6,936 nucleotides of DNA, taken from contig CBFCZU010000228.1 in NCBI GenBank assembly GCA_965602635.1, forward strand, positions 1 through 6,936, in the 5' to 3' direction. A program made the position numbers and the translations under genes. This stretch comes from CBFCZU01 sp965602635. GTDB taxonomy: Bacteria > Planctomycetota > Phycisphaerae > SM23-33. Positions 1-5,441 of the stretch are shown in pieces (within the stretch, counting starts at the first letter, position 1; every line of letters starts with the position of its first letter). The notes beneath the pieces are model-generated. The model had not been told where the DNA came from and searched no databases. It saw only the letters and a list, made by a program, of their open reading frames with translations.

Positions 1-536
1 AACATGAACCGGTCCTGCTGGGCCTCGGGCAGGGGGTAGGTGCCCTCCTGCTCGAACGGGATCTGGGTGGCCAGGACGAAGAAGGGCTGCTCCAGGGGGT
101 ATGTCCGCCCGCCCATGGTGACCTGCTTTTCCTGCATGCTCTCCAGCAGGGCGGCCTGGGTTTTGGGGGGTGTGCGGTTGATCTCATCGGCCATCACGAT
201 GTTGGCGAAGACCGGCCCCTTGACGAAGCGCAGCTCCCGCCGCCCGGTGGACATGTCCTCCTCGAGGATCTCCGTGCCGGTGATGTCCGAGGGCATCAGG
301 TCCGGCGTGAACTGGATCCGCTTGAAGGCCAGGTCCATGATCTGCGACAGGGAGGCGATCATCAGGGTCTTGGCCACTCCGGGCACGCCGGTGATCATGC
401 AGTGCCCGCCGGCGAAGAAGGCCGTCAGGACCTCAGCCATGGCCCTGTCCTGCCCGACGATGACGCGTTTGAGATGGGCGATGATCTCGTCGCTAGCCGA
501 TTGCAGTCTCTCGACCGTCACTTCCGTCTGTGCCAT
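1..536 (-). CDS. MoxR-family AAA+ ATPase, N-terminal part (3' end outside window)
   Basis: This gene is cut by the left edge; 178 whole codons are visible from the ATG at 536-534. MoxR proteins are cytoplasmic AAA+ ATPases thought to act as chaperones in maturing or activating protein complexes, often next to DUF58 and von Willebrand factor A genes. The frame shows Walker A GVPGVAKT at residues 50-57, Walker B IVMADE at 113-118 followed by INRTPPKTQAALLE, and the family block FEQEGTYPLPEAQQDRF near the cut end. The start is supported by GGAG eight bases upstream (plus-strand ctcc at 545-548) and by normal family spacing to Walker A. One residue is odd: the family motif ATQNP reads ATQIP (Ile159, codon 62-60), replacing the Asn usually assigned as sensor 1. 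The gene is divergent from the receiver-like gene at 822. The family assignment is secure; the substrate is unknown, and its usual partners would lie left of the window. Confidence 0.95.
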   Translation of the reverse strand, partial: MAQTEVTVERLQSASDEIIAHLKRVIVGQDRAMAEVLTAFFAGGHCMITGVPGVAKTLMIASLSQIMDLAFKRIQFTPDLMPSDITGTEILEEDMSTGRRELRFVKGPVFANIVMADEINRTPPKTQAALLESMQEKQVTMGGRTYPLEQPFFVLATQIPFEQEGTYPLPEAQQDRFM

Positions 537-810
537 TCGGTCATCTCCAGATGGGCTCAGCGGAGGGGGCAGACTCGCCCTGCGGACTCACATGGCCACA
601 GAGATTCCCCGTCCGGGCCGCCAGCCACACTTCGATAAACCCTTATGCCTTCGCGTCGGGCCTGCCAGCAAGAGTTTTTTTTGCCGGGGTCGGGATCCGC
701 AACAAACTCAAGATGCCCCGCCCGCCGACCGATCAAGCTTATGGCGAGCCCGGGTAGGCGTCGTGGCACTGCCGGGCGGCTGGGTGCATTGCGGCTTCAC
801 GACCAGAGCA

Positions 811-815
811 AGGAG
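811..815 (+). promoter_or_regulatory. Shine-Dalgarno AGGAG for the receiver-like gene
   Basis: AGGAG stands six bases before GTG 822 and twelve before ATG 828. This favours the GTG as the start and rules out the open frame that extends back to 645. Confidence 0.6.
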
Positions 816-821
816 TTTGAC

Positions 822-1241
822 GTGTCCATGAAGATCATGATCGTCGATCCGGACTGGAACTTCCTCCAGCAGGTCCGCTCTTATCTGGAGTCGCGCGGCA
901 ACCACACAGTCTATGAGCCCGACACGGAAGCCGCCCTGGAGCGGGCCGAGCATTGGCGGCCGGACGTCGTCATCGTCAGCGCCGAGCTTGACCAGGCCAG
1001 CAGCGGCGATCTGCTGGAGAGGCTCCAGGCCGTCAAGCCCCGCCCGGCGGTGCTTCTGACGGCCCCGCTGGAGCGGTTCGACAAGGCCTGGCAGGCATGG
1101 CAGCACGGCGGCGACGAGGTCATCTTCAAGCCGCTGCTGAACACCAGCGAGCTGAACGTGGCGATCTTCTCGGCCATGGAGAACGCCATCTGCCCCCGCC
1201 CGCGGCCGGTGCCCGCCGCCAGCAGGGCGATGTCGGCCTGA
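822..1241 (+). CDS. Stand-alone degenerate receiver-domain protein (pseudo-receiver)
   Basis: A 139-residue protein made almost entirely of one CheY-like receiver fold. From the GTG start, strand 1 reads KIMIVDPDW (residues 4-12), so the usual acidic pair is reduced to Asp9-Pro10 with another Asp at 11. The helix-2/strand-3 block is RPDVVIVSAELDQ (46-58); aligned with the family consensus PDLVLLDLMLP, the phosphorylated Asp becomes Ser53 (codon agc, 978-980). The conserved switch Thr (LLTA, Thr80) and Lys (FKP, Lys103) remain. There is no DNA-binding or enzymatic output domain, only a short Pro/Arg-rich tail from about residue 124. The GTG at 822 is preferred because AGGAG lies at 811-815, six bases upstream; the ATG at 828 is an in-frame alternative 12 bases from it. 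It probably acts by protein-protein contact rather than phosphorelay (inference). It is divergent from the MoxR gene and convergent with the sulfatase. Confidence 0.85.
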   Translation: MSMKIMIVDPDWNFLQQVRSYLESRGNHTVYEPDTEAALERAEHWRPDVVIVSAELDQASSGDLLERLQAVKPRPAVLLTAPLERFDKAWQAWQHGGDEVIFKPLLNTSELNVAIFSAMENAICPRPRPVPAASRAMSA

Positions 1242-1274
1242 TCGCCGCCGGCGCTGCGCCGCCGGACTATCCCC

Positions 1275-2723
1275 TCACGCCCCCCTGGTGGGCATAAGCC
1301 GGCGGTCCTCCGTCAGTATCATCTCGTCCAGAAGGCGTCTCTCGAGCGCCGCCCGCTCGCTCGCATGGGCCGGGTCGTCGTGGAGGTTCCTCGCTTCGGG
1401 CAGCTCGGCCGTCATGTCGTACAGCTCGCCGTGGTCGCACCCGGCGTAGTAGGTCAGCTTCCTGTCGGCCGTCACTATGCTCCGCAGGTTGCCCTGCTGG
1501 GGGTGGGCGTAGCGGAACTCGACCACCGCCGCGTCGCGCCGCCCCCGGCCGCCGCCGACGAGCCCGCCCTGGGCCAGGCCGTCCATCGCCGCCGGCACCT
1601 CCACGCCCAGCAGCTCCAGGACGGTCGGCGCGATGTCGCAGGAGCTGAACAGCTCCTCCGTGCTGCCCCCGGCGGCGCCGCCCGGGACGCGCCAGATCAT
1701 CGGCACCCGAATCAGCCCCTCCAGCAGCCAGGGGCCCTTCAGCGCCAGCCCGCAGTCGCCCATCAGGTCGCCGTGGTCGGAGGTGAAGACGACGACGGTG
1801 CTCTCGTCCAGCCCCGTCTCGGCCAGCGCCGCCAGCAGCCGACCGACGTTCTCGTCAACCAGCGTGACCATGCCGTAGGTCCGGGCGATCATCTCGCGGA
1901 CCTGCGGCTCGGTCATGCCCCTGGAGCGGAAGTGCGGCGGCTTGTCGGCCAGGGCCTCGGGCCCCAGGGCCGGCATGACCACCTGGCGGGGATCGTACAT
2001 GGTGTCGTATGGCTTCGGCGGGCTGAAGGGATGGTGTGGGTCGGGAAAGCTCACCCAGCAGAGGAAGGGCCTGCCGTCGGCTGCCCGCCGGCGGATGTAC
2101 TCGCTGCCGATCTGGCCCAGCCAGTTGCTGCTGTGGGCGGCGGCGGGGTAGCGCGGAGTGAAGCACTCCATCGCCCCGGTGGGCGAGGGCTCCCAGTCGA
2201 ACTGGCGGCTTAGCGCCTCGGCGTGGTGCCGCTTGACCCAGAGGTACTGGTGCGCCCGGCTGAGGTTGGCGTGCCCGTGCCCGATGGACAGTTGGACGTG
2301 CTGAAAGCCGTAGTAAGGCCCGGTCCAGTCGTAGGGGTTGAGCCCCGCCTCCCACGCCAGGCCCGACTCGATGCCCCGCTGCCGGCCGGCGAACGCCCTG
2401 CCGTGTCCGCGGAAGTGCGCCTTGCCCAGCAGGGCGGTGTGGTAGCCGCGGCCGTTGAGGGCGTCGGCGACGGTCCGCTCGCAGTCGGGCAGGTCGATGC
2501 CGTTGTCCCAGCAGCGGTGGTTCCTGGGCAGCCGCCCGGTGGCAATCGTCGCGCGGTTGGGCATGCACACCGGGTTGTTGACGTAGGCGCGGCGCAGGTT
2601 CACGCCCCCGGCGGCCAGGGCGTCGAGGTGGGGCGTGCGGATGACCGGGTTGCCGCAGCAGCCGAGGTGGTCGGCGCGCATCTGGTCGGTGGTTATCAAC
2701 AGAACGTTGCTCGGCTCGGCCAT
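1275..2723 (-). CDS. Formylglycine-dependent type I sulfatase, no signal peptide
   Basis: A 482-residue alkaline-phosphatase-superfamily sulfatase (COG3119-like) that would hydrolyse a sulfate ester; the substrate cannot be read from sequence. The N-terminal strand NVLLITTDQ (6-14) supplies the metal-binding Asp13 and Gln14. CMPNR at 53-57 is the CxPxR signature in which Cys53 is oxidised to formylglycine by a separate enzyme; Asn56 replaces the commoner Ser. Also visible are GKAHF (100-104), PDPHHPF (227-233), the metal-binding SDHGD (Asp316-His317) and a Lys at 329. The Asp-Gln metal pair is also seen in choline-sulfatase and phosphonate-monoester-hydrolase relatives, so a phosphonate or phosphate ester is possible. 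There is no signal peptide: the protein starts five residues before the first core strand, and an in-frame stop at 2759-2757 blocks extension. AGGA lies about eight bases before the ATG. It starts 33 bases after the membrane-protein gene and is probably co-transcribed with it. Confidence 0.93.
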   Translation of the reverse strand: MAEPSNVLLITTDQMRADHLGCCGNPVIRTPHLDALAAGGVNLRRAYVNNPVCMPNRATIATGRLPRNHRCWDNGIDLPDCERTVADALNGRGYHTALLGKAHFRGHGRAFAGRQRGIESGLAWEAGLNPYDWTGPYYGFQHVQLSIGHGHANLSRAHQYLWVKRHHAEALSRQFDWEPSPTGAMECFTPRYPAAAHSSNWLGQIGSEYIRRRAADGRPFLCWVSFPDPHHPFSPPKPYDTMYDPRQVVMPALGPEALADKPPHFRSRGMTEPQVREMIARTYGMVTLVDENVGRLLAALAETGLDESTVVVFTSDHGDLMGDCGLALKGPWLLEGLIRVPMIWRVPGGAAGGSTEELFSSCDIAPTVLELLGVEVPAAMDGLAQGGLVGGGRGRRDAAVVEFRYAHPQQGNLRSIVTADRKLTYYAGCDHGELYDMTAELPEARNLHDDPAHASERAALERRLLDEMILTEDRRLMPTRGA

Positions 2724-2756
2724 CGCTCGGGTCCTCTCCCCCGCCCGCGGGGATTG

Positions 2757-3512
2757 TCACAGCAAGCGCAAGTGATTGCACAATGCCGCCGCGAAGTAAA
2801 TCACGGCACAGACGAGCATGACCGCCGTGCACGCCTTGCGCCAGATCGCCGCCACGACGAACACGAACACCAGCCGCCCGAGCGTGCCCAGCACCACGCC
2901 GCGCACCACGCCGAACATCTCGGCCATGGACCTCATCGCCAGGTGCAGCTCGGATTGCGGGCCGCTCTCGGACATGAAATTGATGGTGCTGAGCATGTCA
3001 AGCGCGGCGGCGACGACCACGGCCGTGATCGCCGGCCAGTATTTCCGCGCGAACACGCCGGGCCTGCGGCTGAGGATGTGCAGGTTCGTTCGGAACCCGG
3101 GCCTCAGCACCCGAGGCCACAACTGCCGCCGCCCGCCCACCAGCAGCCAGCCCATCACCACCGCCGCCAGCGGCACCCACAGCAGGTGCAGGTGCCCGTC
3201 GAGCAGCCGCTCGAGGACGTTTGGCTCGGCCCGCTGGCGCTGGAATCCCCAGGCGATCAGCTCGACGGCGTACATCCCCACGATGGCGAGGGGGGGGATG
3301 ATCCACTGCGGGCAGATCAGCGCGATCGCGGCGGTCAGCACGACAGAGGGTAGGATCAGCGCAGCCGGCTCGTTGTAGCGGGCCAGCATGTGCGCCCCCA
3401 ACGGCAGCATCAGCCCCGCCAGCAGCACCAGCAGCGTCGCCAGGACGCGCTGCCGCCGCCGCAGCAGCAGCTCCCGCCGGCCGATCTGTGCGTTCGTCCT
3501 CGCCAAGGCCAT
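2757..3512 (-). CDS. Polytopic membrane protein, possibly DUF5658-like C-terminal half
   Basis: A 251-residue integral membrane protein of unknown function. From ATG 3512-3510, the first 22 residues are Arg-rich (likely cytoplasmic). Hydrophobic segments then lie at about 23-43, 48-67, 69-89, 109-126, 158-178, 200-222 and 228-246, giving six or seven membrane spans. The C-terminal half has LDMLSTINFM (171-180), then SELHLAMR (187-194) and a final aromatic/Asn helix ending CNHLRLL. This order recalls the DUF5658 pattern (Asp..Ser-Thr, then Glu-Leu-x-Pro), but that is from memory and uncertain. The frame can be extended to a TTG at 3572, adding 20 residues; ATG is preferred because that stretch is basic and non-hydrophobic, although the purine-rich sequence before the ATG (GAGGGCGGG) is a weak ribosome site. 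The stop is 33 bases before the sulfatase start, suggesting one operon. Confidence 0.8.
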   Translation of the reverse strand: MALARTNAQIGRRELLLRRRQRVLATLLVLLAGLMLPLGAHMLARYNEPAALILPSVVLTAAIALICPQWIIPPLAIVGMYAVELIAWGFQRQRAEPNVLERLLDGHLHLLWVPLAAVVMGWLLVGGRRQLWPRVLRPGFRTNLHILSRRPGVFARKYWPAITAVVVAAALDMLSTINFMSESGPQSELHLAMRSMAEMFGVVRGVVLGTLGRLVFVFVVAAIWRKACTAVMLVCAVIYFAAALCNHLRLL

Positions 3513-3693
3513 CCCGCCCTCAGTCCTGAAACCGCCGCGCCGGTACCGTTGCGGAAGAGATGTCTCCCGCAAATGTGCTTACTGCCTGGACCCCGAAGGC
3601 GCCGTGCAACAACCAGTCGGGCCGGGCAGAATATTGAAACTGAAACACCCGCCGGACACAAACAGTTCCGTGCCCGCCGGGGGCGGTCGGCGC

Positions 3694-3730
3694 AAAAAAC
3701 AACCCCCGGCCTACGAGGCCAGGGGCTGTT
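3694..3730 (-). terminator. Rho-independent terminator of the DNRLRE-like PEP-CTERM gene
   Basis: Read on the minus strand, AACAGCCCCTGGCC, a five-base loop TCGTA and GGCCGGGGGTTGTT form a 14-bp stem with two G-T wobbles (arms 3730-3717 and 3711-3698). The arm runs straight into a T tract (plus-strand aaaaaa, 3694-3699). It lies 33 bases past the stop codon of the gene at 4567-3764. The plus-strand side of the hairpin lacks a T run, so it is directional. Confidence 0.9.
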
Positions 3731-3763
3731 ATTGTTGCAGTCCTTGTGCTATGAACAGGCGAG

Positions 3764-4567
3764 TTACCGCCTCTTCCGCAGCAGCATCCCAATGCCGCCC
3801 AGGCCGATCAGCAGCATCGACGCGGGCTCGGGAACGACGGTGATCATCGGGGACGTCGCCTGGCCACCATCGCTCAGATAAGCTTCGTTGTTCTGGAAGA
3901 AGCTCATGCTGTCGTAGGTGTAGAAACCACGCGAAACGCCGCCGTCCGGGGTGGTGCCGGCAATCAGGTTGCCCAGCCACACCGGATCCAACAGGGTCGA
4001 AACGCGAACGCCGGCCGTGCTGAAGGTAAGGTCGTTGGCGTTGCGGAAGCCAGTGACGTTACGCTTGCCGTCGAAGTCACTCCACGGCCAGCCGCCGGTG
4101 GAGTTGACCGGGTCAACGATCCAGGTCCCCGGGTTCGCCGGGTCGTCCATCGCGAGGGTCTGGGCGTACTGGCTGGTGACGGCCGGGTTCACGTCCGGGT
4201 TCGTCCAACTGAAGTTCGTGAACTGGCAGTTGCCGTCGCCCTCGACCCAGTCAACGGTGTTCTCGCTTATCTGAAGCGAGCACCACATGTAATTCGAGGC
4301 ATCATCGACCGGCACCATGCTGAACTCAGCATAGCCGCCGGGGGTGGCCAGCAGATCCGCCTCGATCGCCGCCCAGTCAAAGTCCATCAGCTGGTAGTGC
4401 TGACGGCCCTTCATGAAGCGGGACTGCGTGCAGACGCCACCGCTGGCGAACTCTTCCCACCCGGTCACCTTGTTGATGGCCGCATCTCTCGTGGGGTAGT
4501 GGTCGCCGGCCAACGCGGCCGTCGCGCACAAGGACACTGCAAGTGCAATTACTAGGAGTTTCTTCAT
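3764..4567 (-). CDS. Secreted PEP-CTERM protein with DNRLRE-like body
   Basis: A 267-residue exported protein. Residues 1-20 form a signal peptide (MKK, a hydrophobic core, then AALA before Gly21). The C-terminus is a PEP-CTERM tail: VPEPAS at 245-250, a short Gly/Leu membrane helix at 251-263, and RKRR. In this family the tail is processed by an exosortase, leaving the protein on or outside the cell surface. The body has a beta-rich pattern with MDFDW near 61-65, VDWVEGDGN near 105-113, SWTNPD at 120-125, VRVSTLLDPVW near 188-197 and a late FFQNNEAYLSDG near 223-234. This order resembles DNRLRE-type domains of planctomycete surface proteins, but that domain call is tentative. Mature cysteines are at 46, 96 and 114. 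The ATG is fixed by a near-perfect Shine-Dalgarno, and the gene has its own promoter and terminator, so it is a single-gene unit. No exosortase is in the window. Confidence 0.9.
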   Translation of the reverse strand: MKKLLVIALAVSLCATAALAGDHYPTRDAAINKVTGWEEFASGGVCTQSRFMKGRQHYQLMDFDWAAIEADLLATPGGYAEFSMVPVDDASNYMWCSLQISENTVDWVEGDGNCQFTNFSWTNPDVNPAVTSQYAQTLAMDDPANPGTWIVDPVNSTGGWPWSDFDGKRNVTGFRNANDLTFSTAGVRVSTLLDPVWLGNLIAGTTPDGGVSRGFYTYDSMSFFQNNEAYLSDGGQATSPMITVVPEPASMLLIGLGGIGMLLRKRR

Positions 4568-4571
4568 GGTC

Positions 4572-4579
4572 CACCTCCT
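4572..4579 (-). promoter_or_regulatory. Strong Shine-Dalgarno AGGAGGTG for the DNRLRE-like PEP-CTERM gene
   Basis: The minus strand reads AGGAGGTGGACC directly before the ATG at 4567. This is a full anti-16S match with six bases between AGGAGG and the start, the strongest ribosome site in the window. It implies efficient translation. Confidence 0.85.
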
Positions 4580-4657
4580 CTAGAAAGTGCCTCCGAACTC
4601 CCGTGCAAACAATAACTCGTTACGGTGCAACCAGTCCTAACCCTAGGCTCGGGATGC

Positions 4658-4685
4658 ATTGTACCACGGGGGCCGTTTCTGTCAA
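4658..4685 (-). promoter_or_regulatory. Near-consensus sigma-70 promoter for the DNRLRE-like PEP-CTERM gene
   Basis: On the minus strand, TTGACA (4685-4680, 6/6) and TACAAT (4663-4658, 5/6) are separated by 16 bases. Transcription would begin near 4651, giving a leader of about 84 bases before the ATG at 4567. No obvious operator symmetry or riboswitch was recognised in the leader. Confidence 0.8.
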
Positions 4686-4935
4686 CCCCTTTTTGTGGGG
4701 GTCGGAGCATTTTTCTGACAGGGCAATGGTCGGATGCCTCCGGCGGGGCCTCGCATGCCGCCTTGCGACAAGGACTTATGCGGCAAGCTGGCCGCCGCCG
4801 GGCCGCCGGCTGGCCCGTGGGCCTGAAATTGGGTCCGTGAGACCCGTCCCCGCCCGCCGACCAGCCAGGCCCGGGCGATACGCGCTTTTTTGAAAAACCT
4901 CCGCCACCCGGGGCCCCCCGCCGCCCGAAAGAGCC
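4686..4935. other. Intergenic stretch without a convincing gene
   Basis: This lies between two divergent promoters. Several open frames cross it on both strands, but all are low-complexity, GC-driven and lack ribosome sites. It holds a nested stem-loop at 4756-4785, a smaller hairpin GGGTC-CGTGA-GACCC at about 4830-4844, and a T6 run near 4886-4891 without a preceding stable stem. I recognise no RNA family. Confidence 0.5.
4756..4785. repeat. Nested inverted repeat (possible structured RNA or regulatory element)
   Basis: TGCCG (4756-4760) pairs with CGGCA (4781-4785), and inside it CCTTG (4761-4765) pairs with CAAGG (4769-4773) around a CGA loop, leaving a seven-base bulge ACTTATG. Ten base pairs in 30 bases is more than casual, but the base composition is GC-rich and there is no U tract. 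Orientation and function are unknown. Confidence 0.35.
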
Positions 4936-4963
4936 TTGCCTGGCCCCGGAAACACGATAGAAT
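4936..4963 (+). promoter_or_regulatory. Candidate sigma-70 promoter of the small lysine-rich gene
   Basis: TTGCCT (4936-4941, 4/6) and TAGAAT (4958-4963, 5/6) are 16 bases apart on the plus strand. A start near 4970 would give a leader of about 89 bases to the TTG codon at 5059. The -10 stands out from the GC-rich surroundings; the -35 is only fair. Confidence 0.5.
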
Positions 4964-5046
4964 CATGAGACGGACTCGCGATGGTCGCAGGCCTGAACAC
5001 TTCGGGAAGCCCTCCGGAGCGTATCGCGGTCAAGACGACATGCTTG

Positions 5047-5053
5047 AAGGGAG
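5047..5053 (+). promoter_or_regulatory. Shine-Dalgarno AAGGGAG deciding the TTG start of the small gene
   Basis: AAGGGAG ends five bases before TTG 5059. It is purine-rich and well placed for that codon. An ATG at 5055 lies only one base from the motif, is in another frame, and leads to a low-complexity product. Confidence 0.6.
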
Positions 5054-5058
5054 ATGAG

Positions 5059-5166
5059 TTGGCAAGACCTAACTACAACTATGAGAAGCGCCGCAAGGAG
5101 CTGGCCAAGAAGAAGAAGAGAGAAGAGAAGAAACAGCGCAAGTTGGACAAGCGCAGCACCAGTTGA
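5059..5166 (+). CDS. Very small lysine-rich protein (35 residues), function unknown
   Basis: Read from TTG 5059 the product is 35 residues: MARPNYNYEKRRKELAKK, then a run of Lys/Arg/Glu (KKREEKKQRKLDKR) and STS. About half the residues are Lys or Arg, and the middle should be one long, highly charged helix. Short proteins with a similar 'ARPNY..EKR..E.AKKKK..E' plan occur as uncharacterised proteins in other bacteria, as far as I recall; I know no function. Support for a real gene is the well-placed AAGGGAG, the promoter-like pair at 4936-4963, a clean stop, and a composition unlike the Ala/Arg/Pro-rich shadow frames around it. The frame could be extended upstream to an ATG at 4981, but that extension is unrelated in composition and ignores the Shine-Dalgarno. 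An RNA-binding or ribosome-associated role is only a guess from charge. Confidence 0.7.
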   Translation: MARPNYNYEKRRKELAKKKKREEKKQRKLDKRSTS

Positions 5167-5188
5167 GCAGACAGGCTCGAGCGGAACA

Positions 5189-5215
5189 GCGTGGCCGCAC
5201 ACGCCGCGGCCACGC
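5189..5215 (+). terminator. Exact 10-bp inverted repeat after the small gene (possible terminator)
   Basis: GCGTGGCCGC (5189-5198) and its exact complement GCGGCCACGC (5206-5215) flank a seven-base loop, starting 23 bases past the stop of the small gene. The stem is very stable, but no T run follows on either strand, so it is not a standard rho-independent terminator. It could stop transcription from both converging genes or protect the mRNA 3' end. Confidence 0.4.
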
Positions 5216-5417
5216 CTTCGCTGCCGGCCTCGGCGGGCGCCGCACGGCAGCCCTGCCAGCATCCACTCCCGGAACACACATCGTCTGTATCCCATGCCTT
5301 CCGGCCGTGCTACGCTTGCGGGGCCTGCGCCCGTCGAAGGCAGACCCGAAGGGAGCGCCGTCGAAGCAGCGCACAGATGCCCAGGATCAGCACCAGTGCG
5401 CAGGAGGGCTTGCCACG

Positions 5418-5434
5418 CCGTAGCATCCCTACGG
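5418..5434 (-). terminator. Short hairpin just after the SBBP/PEP-CTERM gene (possible terminator)
   Basis: CCGTAG (5418-5423) and CTACGG (5429-5434) form a perfect 6-bp stem with a five-base loop, beginning seven bases downstream of the stop codon of the minus-strand gene. No T run follows, so termination is uncertain. Confidence 0.3.
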
Positions 5435-5441
5435 ATACAGC

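Noticed and set aside
641..682. Possible promoter for the MoxR gene (minus-strand TTGCTG and CATAAG) and a T8 run at 675-682
   Set aside because: Poor matches with an 18-base spacer, and no stem precedes the T run; nothing else supports a site in the 537-810 gap.
645..821. Upstream extension of the receiver-like protein
   Set aside because: The added 59 residues match no part of a receiver domain, and the AGGAG at 811-815 lies downstream of that start and fits GTG 822.
40..831. 263-codon plus-strand open frame over the MoxR region
   Set aside because: It is antisense to canonical MoxR motifs; its product is Ser/Arg-rich with no recognisable fold.
1249..1261. CGGCG-CTG-CGCCG hairpin between the converging receiver-like and sulfatase genes
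   Set aside because: Only a 5-bp stem with a three-base loop in very GC-rich DNA and no T run on either side; too weak to call a terminator.
1365..2213. Long plus-strand open frame opposite the sulfatase (also 2223-3353 plus, and 1855-2832 minus in another frame)
   Set aside because: Shadow frames of GC-rich coding DNA: Ala/Arg/Gly/Pro/His-rich, no domain, no ribosome site, and overlapping frames with clear sulfatase and membrane-protein features.
3513..3572. TTG start extending the membrane protein by 20 residues
   Set aside because: The extension is basic and unstructured and begins with a rare start codon; ATG 3512 is simpler, though this was not decisive.
4981..5058. ATG start at 4981 for the small lysine-rich protein
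   Set aside because: The extra 26 residues differ in composition, and a good Shine-Dalgarno sits inside them directly before TTG 5059.
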